Positions 1 to 7,087 of a DNA stretch of 49,589 nt are shown here, in pieces. The notes under the pieces are model-generated. The model saw only the letters and a list, made by a program, of their open reading frames with translations, did no database searches and was not told the DNA's origin. The number at the start of each line of letters is the position of its first letter. Within the stretch, counting starts at the first letter, position 1. The translations under genes and the position numbers were made by a program. Source of the stretch: Elusimicrobiota bacterium (GTDB lineage: Bacteria; Elusimicrobiota; Elusimicrobia; Elusimicrobiales; UBA9959); assembly GCA_019135865.1 (NCBI GenBank), contig JAGVVD010000026.1, positions 1-49,589 on the forward strand. Direction: 5' to 3'.

Positions 1-23
1 CATCTGGCCTGTGGGCTCATCAT
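1..23 (-). CDS. Start of a transposase gene, cut by the window edge
   Basis: On the minus strand a purine-rich site (GGGAGA) precedes two adjacent ATG codons at 23-21 and 20-18, and the frame reads M-M-S-P-Q-A-R before the sequence ends. The identical arrangement occurs at the right end. A reading frame beginning just inside an IS-like end is expected for a transposase or its helper, but seven codons identify nothing. The call is an inference from position. Confidence 0.4.
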
Positions 24-114
24 AAATGTCTCCCGAAAGGGCATAGCCCCTTCGGTAACATCTTAGGTGATTTAACGATACCCGCTTCGGTAACATTTTA
101 AGTGATTGAATACG
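1..114 (-). mobile_element. Insertion-sequence end (left copy of a 113-bp inverted terminal repeat)
   Basis: Bases 2-114 are the exact reverse complement of 49477-49589. Inside the repeat a 22-bp unit occurs twice, at 51-72 and 86-107, 35 bp apart with two mismatches (TTCGGTAACAT then CTTAGGTGATT or TTTAAGTGATT). Multiple short repeats at an element end, followed inward by a ribosome binding site and a start codon, are typical of insertion sequences; IS21-type ends are the closest pattern I know, but the family is uncertain. The outer edge of the element is at 114, where identity between the two copies stops. The body of the element lies outside the window. Confidence 0.75.
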
Positions 115-163
115 GGGCCTTGCCGAAACGGCGCGGCTCTGCTAGACTATATATACGATAATA

Positions 164-247
164 GCACTCCCGCTCGCCGAAAGGCCGGGAACGCAAAGCT
201 GCGGGGCTAATGGGACTGTGTCTCGATGCCGGACGAGCTGCCGAAAC
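164..247 (+). ncRNA. GEMM-like (cyclic di-GMP-I type) riboswitch candidate
   Basis: This lies right after a -10-like GATAAT at 157-162 and upstream of the kelch gene. A GCC-GAAA-GGC tetraloop hairpin is followed by GGAACGCAAAGC, then a helix carrying CTAAT on one side and GATGCC on the other, then GAGCTGCCGAA. This matches the order in GEMM-I aptamers (GNRA-capped helix, ACGCAAAGC joint, tetraloop receptor with UAA, closing GCUGCC strand). The 5' strand, usually GGCAAACC, is CCGCTCGCC here, so the ligand-binding joint deviates. A second copy of GAGCTGCCGAA at 277-287 could form an alternative pairing. The fold is read by eye only. Confidence 0.5.
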
Positions 248-347
248 GGGTCAGTAGTACAGTCTTTACGCCAGTCGAGCTGCCGAAATGAACGCCTGTT
301 CCCTGCGGGGGACCGGACTTTCGGCGGCTTTTGTTTTTGGGGAAAAG

Positions 348-2606
348 ATGAAACCCGGACTGGCCAGAACCTTGGAGAGAGCGGCGCTTTACGCGGCCGC
401 CCTGCTCCTGTGCGTGACGCCGCTCGGTGCCCAGTTCATCCCCGCCACCCCTCTTCCCCAGGCGCTGATGTCCCATACCGCCGTAAAGCTTAGCGGCCAT
501 ATCTACGTGGCGGGCGGCATTTCGGATACGGGCGGCCTCAAAGGGCAGGGAGGCTACCTCAATAACGTCTACTACTGCGCGCAGATGAATCCCGACGGCT
601 CGCTCGGCGCCTGGCAGGTGGCCAGCCCCATGCCGGACCTCCTGGGCCTGGGCATGCACGCCTCGGTGGAGAAGAACGGCGTCATCTACGCTCTCGGCGG
701 GGCCAACCTTTTCGGCGCGCGCGAGACCGTCTACTACTCCCGCGCCAACGAGGACGGCACGCTCGCGGCCTGGAGCACGACGACCCCCATGCCCGCCAAG
801 CTCATGGCCCATGCGGCTGCGGAGTACGGCGGAAGGATCTACGTCATGGGCGGCATAGCCCGCAGCCTCGGGGCACAGTCAGCCGTCTATTCCTCGCCCA
901 TAAATGAGGATGGCACGCTTGGCGCGTGGCGCTCCGAACTCCCGCTTCCCGGGACCATGATGGGGCAAAGCGCCCTGGTCAAGGGAAGCCGGATATACCT
1001 GCTCGGCGGCTCGTCCGATTCCAATCTCTACACTTCCGAGGGGCAGCCCGCGACGCCGTCCGCCAAGGTCCTCTCGGCCGCCATCAACCCGGACGGCACG
1101 CTCGGCGCCTGGCAGGAACTCCCTCCGCTGCCCGAGCCCATGATGCTGCACGCGGCGGCCGCCACGGCCAACAGCGTCTACCTCTTCGGCGGCTTCAACG
1201 GCGGCGTCAGCAACGCGGTCTATTTCGCGCCTTTCCTGGAGGACGGCGGCCTGGGCGACTGGCAGGCGCTGCACGCGCTGCCCGAGAACCTGCTCTCGCT
1301 GGCCGCCCTGGCCACCGAGGACTATGTCTATACCCTCGGCGGCGCCCTCTCCTACATCGAGGAGCCGCGCGACGCGGTATATTTCCTCAAGGTCAAGTCG
1401 GAACTGAAGGCCTTCGTGCGGCTGCTGCCCCGGACCCTGAACGCCAGGTCCCGCGGGAAATGGGTCCACGTCATGCTCGGCTTCGCGGAAGGGGACGCCG
1501 GCCTCATAGACCCGGAGAGCGTCAGGATAACCGCCGTGGACGGACGGACCATAACTCCCATTTACGCCGATATACCCAAGCACTTCAAAAAGTTCTTCTG
1601 GCGGAACGGCTACGACGACCGCGACGACCATGACGACTGGGACGGCGACGATGATTATGCCGGCGACGACCGGGCCTTCCGTTCGCGCCTGTCCGGGCAC
1701 AGGCTGGCGGTCTTCAAGTTCGACAGGCGCGACATCCAGAAAGCCATGACCGGCGAAGGCCAGGTGGAGATAAAAGTGGAAGGCAGCCTGACGGACGGCC
1801 GCTCCTTCTCCGGCGAGACCGTCGGCCGGGCGCTGAACAAGCGGCCCCGCTTCGTCTACGAAATCCGGAAGCGGATCGGCGAGCGCGTCGGCCCCGGCGG
1901 CGTCAAGGTCCATCTCCCCGAAGGCTCGTTCAAGGGCAATCCCGAACTGCTGCTGACGGCCGCGCCGGAGGAAAAAGCCGCCGTCACGAAGACCGAGAAA
2001 GAGAAGCGCGATAACGGCATGAAAGCGCGGGGCATGGCCGCCGCCGGTCAGCCCTTCGAGTTCGGCCCGCACGGCATGACCTTCGGGACGCCGGTGAGGA
2101 TATCGCTGCCTTACGACCGGAGCGCCGTCGTGCCCGGCAAGGCCCTGGCCGTGGGCTACTGGAACGCCGTGAAGTCCGAGTGGGAGCTGCTGGCCTCCAC
2201 GGTCGACGAGGAGAACGGGCTCGTCTCGGCCGAGACCTCCCACTTCTCCGTCTACCAGGTCATGACCGCCTCGCCGGCCGACGTGCCCGTTCCCGATGCC
2301 GCCCTCGCCTTCGGCGAGGTCTACGTCTTCCCCAACCCGGCCGTCAACAGGCGGCCCGTCATACACGCCGAGGTGCCGTCCGGCGACGGCATGACGGTCA
2401 AGGTTTATACCGCGTCCGGCAGACTGGCGGACGAAGGCAGGGTGAGCGGGGCTCCCGGGCAGGTGGACGACGGCGCCGGGCCTGAAAGCGCTTACGAGTA
2501 CGAGGTGCGCGAAAAACTTCAGGCCGGCGTCTATTATTTCACGGCGGAGGTGACGAAAGGAGCGCAGAAGATCTCCAGGTCGGGAAAGTTCGCGGTGCTG
2601 AGATGA
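348..2606 (+). CDS. Secreted kelch-repeat protein with C-terminal sorting-type domain
   Basis: A 752-residue exported protein. I chose the ATG at 348 because GGGGAAAAG lies just before it and the product then begins with a clean signal peptide (MKPGLARTLERAALYAAALLLC). Residues about 28-340 hold kelch units with recurring Y-x-x-GG strands and the phrase NPDG(S/T)LGAW, which should fold as a beta-propeller. An Asp-rich stretch at about residues 420-440 could bind calcium. The C-terminus has FPNPAV and VKVYTASGR, as in FlgD-Ig-like or type IX-type sorting domains. The substrate is unknown. A PorV/PorQ-like barrel follows 4 bp downstream, which fits an outer-membrane secretion link, but this is inference. 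Expression may be set by the GEMM-like leader upstream. Confidence 0.8.
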   Translation: MKPGLARTLERAALYAAALLLCVTPLGAQFIPATPLPQALMSHTAVKLSGHIYVAGGISDTGGLKGQGGYLNNVYYCAQMNPDGSLGAWQVASPMPDLLGLGMHASVEKNGVIYALGGANLFGARETVYYSRANEDGTLAAWSTTTPMPAKLMAHAAAEYGGRIYVMGGIARSLGAQSAVYSSPINEDGTLGAWRSELPLPGTMMGQSALVKGSRIYLLGGSSDSNLYTSEGQPATPSAKVLSAAINPDGTLGAWQELPPLPEPMMLHAAAATANSVYLFGGFNGGVSNAVYFAPFLEDGGLGDWQALHALPENLLSLAALATEDYVYTLGGALSYIEEPRDAVYFLKVKSELKAFVRLLPRTLNARSRGKWVHVMLGFAEGDAGLIDPESVRITAVDGRTITPIYADIPKHFKKFFWRNGYDDRDDHDDWDGDDDYAGDDRAFRSRLSGHRLAVFKFDRRDIQKAMTGEGQVEIKVEGSLTDGRSFSGETVGRALNKRPRFVYEIRKRIGERVGPGGVKVHLPEGSFKGNPELLLTAAPEEKAAVTKTEKEKRDNGMKARGMAAAGQPFEFGPHGMTFGTPVRISLPYDRSAVVPGKALAVGYWNAVKSEWELLASTVDEENGLVSAETSHFSVYQVMTASPADVPVPDAALAFGEVYVFPNPAVNRRPVIHAEVPSGDGMTVKVYTASGRLADEGRVSGAPGQVDDGAGPESAYEYEVREKLQAGVYYFTAEVTKGAQKISRSGKFAVLR

Positions 2607-2610
2607 CCTT

Positions 2611-3567
2611 ATGAACAGGGAAGAGGCCGGAAGAACTGACGTCCTCAACAGCCTGATCTGGTGGCTGTCGAGGCCCTATGTCCTGTTCCTGGGCCTGGCC
2701 TTCCTGCTGACCCCCTCCTGCACCCTGCTCAACGCCCTGGAGTCCGGCGCGGAGTTCCTCAATATCGACCCCTCGGCCCGCGCGGCGGCCATGGGCAACG
2801 CCCAGTCGGCGCTGGCCCTCGGAGCGGAATCCGCCTGGTCCAACCCGGCCGGGCTGCTGGGCCTGCGCGGCCGCGAGCTGGCCTTCATGAAAGCCGACTG
2901 GCCCGAGGACGGGACCTACAGCGCCGCCGCTTTCGCCGCCCCGATAAAGGACGGCTGGTCCGGGGCCTTCTCCTACGCCCGGCTGGATTACGGCGGCTTC
3001 GAAGGCCGCGACGAGAACAGGGCCGCCACCGGCTCCTTCGAGGCGGCCGACCGGGCCTTCGCGCTCTCCGCCGCCGGGCCGATAGGCGGCGGCTTCGGTC
3101 TCGGTGTGACCGCCAGGCATTTCTCCTCCTATATCGCGGGCCGCACGGCCTCGGCCCTCTCGGCCGACGCCGGGCTGACGGCCAGGCTCTCCGCCCCGGT
3201 CAGGCTGGGCCTGGCGGTGCGCAACATGGGCGGCGGCATGGACTACGGCTACGGGACCTCCCGCCTGCCTCTTTCGGTCAGCCTGGGCGCGGCGGTGAAC
3301 CTGCTCCCGGGCATGGCGCTGGCCGCAGACGTAAAGCGCCTGGTCTATGACCGCGAGACCACCGTCAGCGTGGGCACGGAATACATGCTGGGCGGCGCGA
3401 TGACGATGCGCGGCGGCTACGCGGCGCGGATGGGCGGCGCGGACATGCTGGGCGGCTTCTCCGGCGGCCTCGGCGTAATGATGTCCGGCCTGCGGCTGGA
3501 TTATTCCTTCACCCCCTTCGCCGGCTTCGGCTCCTCCAAGCGGCTGACCATGGCCCTCGCCTTCTGA
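2611..3567 (+). CDS. PorV/PorQ-like outer membrane beta-barrel (UPF0164 type)
   Basis: A 318-residue product with a hydrophobic N-terminal export segment (residues about 20-38). It is followed by the family signature GAEFLNIDPSARAAAMGNA and then SAWSNPAGLLGL, the start of PorV/PorQ (UPF0164) barrels. The remainder alternates short hydrophobic strands and Gly/Tyr-rich turns and ends in an aromatic residue, as barrel proteins do. Members of this family sit in the outer membrane and some act as shuttle or anchoring factors in type IX secretion; no other such components are visible here. It lies 4 bp behind the kelch gene and probably shares its transcript. A terminator follows at 3589. Confidence 0.75.
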   Translation: MNREEAGRTDVLNSLIWWLSRPYVLFLGLAFLLTPSCTLLNALESGAEFLNIDPSARAAAMGNAQSALALGAESAWSNPAGLLGLRGRELAFMKADWPEDGTYSAAAFAAPIKDGWSGAFSYARLDYGGFEGRDENRAATGSFEAADRAFALSAAGPIGGGFGLGVTARHFSSYIAGRTASALSADAGLTARLSAPVRLGLAVRNMGGGMDYGYGTSRLPLSVSLGAAVNLLPGMALAADVKRLVYDRETTVSVGTEYMLGGAMTMRGGYAARMGGADMLGGFSGGLGVMMSGLRLDYSFTPFAGFGSSKRLTMALAF

Positions 3568-3588
3568 ACCCTCGCGGATCCCGCCATA

Positions 3589-3610
3589 CCCGGCCCCGGC
3601 CGGGTTTTTT
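3589..3610 (+). terminator. Rho-independent terminator after the PorV/PorQ-like gene
   Basis: CCCGGC and GCCGGG form a GC-rich hairpin directly followed by six T residues and TATT. It ends the kelch-barrel transcript. Confidence 0.8.
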
Positions 3611-3630
3611 ATTGCCCATCGGGCCCCTTA

Positions 3631-3642
3631 GGGCTTAGGTCC
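3631..3642 (+). promoter_or_regulatory. GGGCTTAGGTCC motif upstream of the 3713 gene
   Basis: This 12-mer occurs again, identical and in the same orientation relative to its gene, at 24779-24768 upstream of the clostripain-like gene. In both cases it sits about 70-80 bp before the start codon and upstream of an AT-rich -10-like box (here TGTAATATAT near 3694-3703). It may be an operator or a promoter element; the role is inferred from the repeated position only. Confidence 0.35.
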
Positions 3643-3712
3643 ATTTACCGGGCCGCGGGGGGCCGCTGGTCCATTGTGCGCGTCCCCGTGGCGGTGTAAT
3701 ATATATACATCG

Positions 3713-4951
3713 ATGCCGTCGTTAAAGCCCATTCTCCAAGGAACTATCGCCGCGGCCCTGCTGGCCCTGTCCGCCGTAGATTCGCGCGCCGGCGGCCTGG
3801 AGGACCTCAGGGCCAGGTCCGGTCTTTCTCCCGCGAGCCTGGCGCTGATCTCCGCGCAGGTCGCCCCGGAGGCTGTCCTTCCTTCCGCCCGGAACAAGGA
3901 ACTTTTCTCCGATTACCGCATCCGCTACATAGTCAGGGGCCGCATTGATTTCAGGACCTCCCCGCCGACGCTCACGGCCGGAACGGGCAAAGTCTTCAAC
4001 GTCACGAAGTACCCCCTCTGGCTGCGGCTGGCTCAGGGCAGGACGGTCTGCGTCGAGGCCTACGCCCGGCAGCGCGACGATACCGCCGAGCTCGCGATAG
4101 AGAAGGTGCTGCCGCCGGACGCGCTGGAAGGCCTGGAACCCTCCGACAAGATACGCGGCCTGCAGCGGGACCCCAGGCTGGCTTCCCGGGAGGGCGGCGT
4201 TTTCACGGTGGACAATATCGGCTGGGCGATGGAGCACGACGGCGAAGGCGGCATAGCCCGCGACGCCGACGGCAATTTCATCAGCGTCTGGAGCAGCGGC
4301 GTGCGCGTGGACGCCTCGAAACTGCTGAACGCCTATTTCGTCAAGAAGACCGCCCTCAAGCCCGTGCGTTACGGCGACCACGGCATGCTGATGTTCACCT
4401 TCGCCCCCGGCGGGGCGGTCACGCCCGATGGTTCGGAGACCAACGCGCTGGTGGTCTCGCTGGACGCCTACTACAACGATCCCGAGAGGATGGTCTATTC
4501 CCCGGTGGACGCGCTGCGCGGCAAGTACCAGGTCTATTACAGCATGCAGACCGCCGAGCGCTACAGCGAGCTCAAGTTCAACTACAACGAGTTCGGCATG
4601 CCCAACGACCTGGTGCTGGTGCCCTACCGCCTGAACCTCGACCGCTCCGAGCTCGAGCGCCTCCTGGAGAACGCCATAGCCAAGGCCACGGACGACAATA
4701 AAGGCGAGATGTATTCTCTCTTCTACAACAGCTGCGCCAACTCGGCCCTTTCGCTGATAAACAGCGCGGTCAACGGGGAGCGCAAGATAAAGGAAGGCTG
4801 GCTGCCGGAACTGGTCTACCGCACCCAGGCCACCCTGCCCGATACCATGGCCCGCCTGATGGTAAAGCGCGGCCTCTCGGACGAAGCCCTGCCGGACATC
4901 ACCAAAGACAATTACCTCTCCTACCTCGAAAGCCTCACCGCGGCGGAGTAG
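3713..4951 (+). CDS. Unknown secreted protein, possibly DUF4105-like
   Basis: A 412-residue product with a signal peptide (MPSLKPILQGTIAAALLALS, cleaved near DSRAGG). I prefer the ATG at 3713 to the upstream in-frame ATG at 3674 because the -10-like TGTAATATAT lies between them; the mRNA may therefore have almost no leader. The middle holds a soluble domain, and YNSCANSALSLINS near residue 345 resembles the Asn/Cys segment of DUF4105 (Lnb N-terminal) proteins, which are thought to be papain-like periplasmic enzymes. That match is weak. Terminators on both sides suggest its own transcript. No substrate can be inferred. Confidence 0.6.
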   Translation: MPSLKPILQGTIAAALLALSAVDSRAGGLEDLRARSGLSPASLALISAQVAPEAVLPSARNKELFSDYRIRYIVRGRIDFRTSPPTLTAGTGKVFNVTKYPLWLRLAQGRTVCVEAYARQRDDTAELAIEKVLPPDALEGLEPSDKIRGLQRDPRLASREGGVFTVDNIGWAMEHDGEGGIARDADGNFISVWSSGVRVDASKLLNAYFVKKTALKPVRYGDHGMLMFTFAPGGAVTPDGSETNALVVSLDAYYNDPERMVYSPVDALRGKYQVYYSMQTAERYSELKFNYNEFGMPNDLVLVPYRLNLDRSELERLLENAIAKATDDNKGEMYSLFYNSCANSALSLINSAVNGERKIKEGWLPELVYRTQATLPDTMARLMVKRGLSDEALPDITKDNYLSYLESLTAAE

Positions 4952-4978
4952 ACCGCTTCGATACCGGACAAGGCGGAA

Positions 4979-5012
4979 GCGGCCCGGGCCCCGTACCCGG
5001 GCCGCCGCTTTT
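4979..5012 (+). terminator. Terminator hairpin after the 3713 gene
   Basis: GCGGCCCGGG (4979-4988) and CCCGGGCCGC (4996-5005) are perfectly complementary around a 7-nt loop, followed by CGCTTTT. The U-run is short but the stem is very strong. Confidence 0.7.
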
Positions 5013-5131
5013 CCCGAGCCTCTCGGTGTCCAAATAATTCACAGGCCCCAGGGCCCACCTTGAATATGGACCCAAAGACCCTTCCACACGCAACCCCCGT
5101 CAGCTAAACTCTGTTTGTAGTTTCCTTGTAA

Positions 5132-5220
5132 CCGGGAGAATCGGCTCTCGGGCATCCACGGCTCGGCCATAACCGGGCGCAACCCAGGGAAAGCGTGAGC
5201 ATTACGCTTTCTCTTTTTTC
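5132..5220 (+). ncRNA. Structured leader RNA ending in a terminator, before the first peptide gene
   Basis: Between the unknown secreted protein and the 62-aa peptide gene lie three hairpins in series: CCGGGAG/CTCTCGG (5132-5151), CTCGG/CCGGG (5162-5177), and AAAGCGT/ACGCTTT (5190-5210) followed by CTCTTTTTTC. The last is a rho-independent terminator whose only downstream target is the operon starting at 5282. This reads either as an attenuator or riboswitch controlling the operon or as a separate small RNA. I do not recognise a known riboswitch class. The rest of 4952-5281 (330 bp) holds only the preceding terminator. Confidence 0.5.
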
Positions 5221-5281
5221 TTGTAAGACCGCACAGAAAATGGCAGAATTAAGAACTCAGGTTCAAGTTAAGGGGGATAAA

Positions 5282-5470
5282 ATGAAAAACACGAAACTCT
5301 TTATAACACTGGCCGGCCTATCCGCCATGCTTTTCGGGATTACCGTAAAAAGCGCGGACCCGTTTGCGGCAAAGCTTGAGAAAAGCATTAGGATGAGCAC
5401 CGAAAAGTATCTGGCCGGGTCGGAGTGTGGCGGCGGGGGCGACAGACCCCCCACACAGAAGACGGCTTAA
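5282..5470 (+). CDS. Small exported peptide with Cys-Gly-rich tail, candidate YcaO substrate
   Basis: A 62-residue product. The ATG at 5282 is fixed by AGGGGG at 5271-5276; an earlier in-frame start at 5195 would run through the terminator. Residues 1-24 form a Sec-type signal (MKNTK, hydrophobic core LFITLAGLSAMLFGI, then VKS). The rest is a short charged helix (ADPFAAKLEKSIRMSTEKYL) and a tail with one cysteine followed by four glycines and an acidic residue (SECGGGGD), ending RPPTQKTA. YcaO enzymes act on Cys, Ser, Thr or the backbone of small peptides, and a YcaO gene lies two genes downstream, so this is the natural candidate precursor. A leader that is also a secretion signal would be unusual. 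Precursor status is inference. Confidence 0.6.
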   Translation: MKNTKLFITLAGLSAMLFGITVKSADPFAAKLEKSIRMSTEKYLAGSECGGGGDRPPTQKTA

Positions 5471-5485
5471 CTCCAACGGCTTGAA

Positions 5486-7087
5486 GTGCAGGTTAAGGGA
5501 TTGTGGTTTAAACAGATCTTCCTTACGTTAGCCGAAAATCTTCGCCGGCGAAAAACCACAGTGGTTTTTTTGCCGGCGTTGTTTATTTTATCTATAGTCT
5601 TCATCTGGTCCGTAAGACCGAATAGGAGCAATGGGATGTCAACAATACTGCGGGTCGCTTTCCCTGGCAGAGTGTCAGCATCAAAGTATGACCCGGCCAA
5701 GATCGAATACGCCATGGAATACACATTCCTGCAGAATATTTACAGCCCCCTGATAGAATACTCTGTTTCCGGGGAACTTGTTTCCGCGATAGCAGAAAGA
5801 TTTGGGTGGCGCGGCACCAACGCCGTTTTTCAAATACGCAAAGGTCTTAAAACCATAGATGGGGACACGGTTAACGCCTATGATGCCGAGGCTTCATTGA
5901 AAAGGCTGTTTGTTATCGGCGGGAACACGCATGGCGACCTAAAAAACCTGTTATGCCCGGGAACCAGGTTGAAAAGCCTGCAATCCGTCTGCGAGGGAAT
6001 CGCGGTAGAAAATAATGGAACCGACCTTGTTTTAAAGTTTAAGAAAAAAAAGACTTTCCTCTTTCCCATGCTCGCAGCGATGGATTTTGTGGTCATTCCG
6101 CGAAAAGCAATAGACCCCGCGACCCTAAAGATAAAAGATTATCGGAATACCACCGGGCCGTACTTCGTTTCCAAGGATGGCGCTGACGGGAATATCACGC
6201 TCTCCGTGAACCCAGGCCATTTTCACTGGTCACCGAAGATACCCCAGAAAGTAATAATCATCCCTTCCAAAAAAGGGGATGCGCTCTGGTCCGTCAGGAT
6301 GTTTTCTGCACGGAAGATCGACCACATTACCAACAAAGATAGTTCTGACTGGGCAAAGATTAATCTGGCTAAAGAGGATACTGAGGCCAGTCTGCATCTG
6401 ACGTATCCGATTTACCTCCACGCACTTGTATTTACAAAGAAAGGAATGAAGCGGCTATCGGAAAATGAAAGAATCACCATAGCAAGACGGCTAAAGAGTC
6501 TCTTCCTTAAGAATTATTTAAAACGTCCGGGGTTCGAGGAAACAAAGCAGGTCATCCCTGTTTTTGGAGAAGGCGGCCTCTCCCGCAAGCAGTTGGCGGA
6601 TATTGAAAAGAAGTCCGGCGGCGTCGACACAGGCAAGCCATTCGTAAAGGGGTTTATTTGCTGGAACTTTTTTGGAGCCTCAGACCTTGAACTAAAAAAG
6701 GAGTTTCCGAATGGTCAGTTCCCGTGGACAGGCGTGATACCTGATTTTGTTAAGGATTTCCGGGAGCACGGCAAAGAACCGGATTGCTATTTGTTCAGGG
6801 GCGATACCGGCTTCCAGGAAGATATCGGGTTTATTTATTACTACTCCGGGCTGGATTTCTTCAACATTGGAGAAGCTGATAAAAAGAGGTGGCTGGACAA
6901 GTATATCTCCACCAGATCAAAAAGCGAGAGAAGCGGCCTTCTCCGGGCTATCCATTATAAAACACTCTTAGACGTAAAAGTTGTGCCTGTCGCAGTGGCA
7001 CCCTACAGCGCGGTAGTCCGTAAGCCCTGGCGCATGTCGCTCTCAAAATTTCACGCGAATAATCCAATATGGCGGATACATCGTTAG
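5486..7087 (+). CDS. Membrane-anchored peptide-binding protein (SBP_bac_5 family)
   Basis: A 533-residue product. The frame opens at GTG 5486; no strong ribosome binding site is visible, so the exact start is uncertain. A basic segment and one membrane helix (about residues 25-43, VVFLPALFILSIVFIWSV) anchor a large extracytoplasmic domain. The phrases PLIEYSVSGELVSAIAERFG, then FQIRKGLKTIDGDTVNAYDAEASLKRL (interrupted here only for family reading) are typical of oligopeptide-binding SBP_bac_5 proteins. No permease or ATPase gene is nearby, so uptake through its own ABC transporter is not supported. In this operon (peptide, YcaO, histidine kinase) it may present a peptide to the kinase, which is inference. 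Base composition is clearly more AT-rich than the flanking genes, a sign of transfer. It overlaps the YcaO gene by 19 bp. Confidence 0.75.
   Translation: MQVKGLWFKQIFLTLAENLRRRKTTVVFLPALFILSIVFIWSVRPNRSNGMSTILRVAFPGRVSASKYDPAKIEYAMEYTFLQNIYSPLIEYSVSGELVSAIAERFGWRGTNAVFQIRKGLKTIDGDTVNAYDAEASLKRLFVIGGNTHGDLKNLLCPGTRLKSLQSVCEGIAVENNGTDLVLKFKKKKTFLFPMLAAMDFVVIPRKAIDPATLKIKDYRNTTGPYFVSKDGADGNITLSVNPGHFHWSPKIPQKVIIIPSKKGDALWSVRMFSARKIDHITNKDSSDWAKINLAKEDTEASLHLTYPIYLHALVFTKKGMKRLSENERITIARRLKSLFLKNYLKRPGFEETKQVIPVFGEGGLSRKQLADIEKKSGGVDTGKPFVKGFICWNFFGASDLELKKEFPNGQFPWTGVIPDFVKDFREHGKEPDCYLFRGDTGFQEDIGFIYYYSGLDFFNIGEADKKRWLDKYISTRSKSERSGLLRAIHYKTLLDVKVVPVAVAPYSAVVRKPWRMSLSKFHANNPIWRIHR

Noticed and set aside
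879-2648. Long open frame on the minus strand across the kelch gene
   Set aside because: It is a GC-rich shadow frame: Arg/Gly/His-rich product, no start signal, and the plus strand has a signal peptide and domains.
2611-3567. Evidence for a complete type IX secretion system
   Set aside because: Only a PorV/PorQ-type barrel and a sorting-like tail are present; no core GldK-N or Sov-like genes are in the window.
5155-5180. Second sigma54 promoter before the YcaO operon
   Set aside because: GG-N10-GC spacing occurs in a CGG/GGGC context, but the TTGC block is missing and the bases lie inside a hairpin.
5195-5281. Upstream start for the 62-aa peptide
   Set aside because: It begins inside the terminator hairpin and lacks a ribosome binding site; the start at 5282 has AGGGGG and a proper signal peptide.
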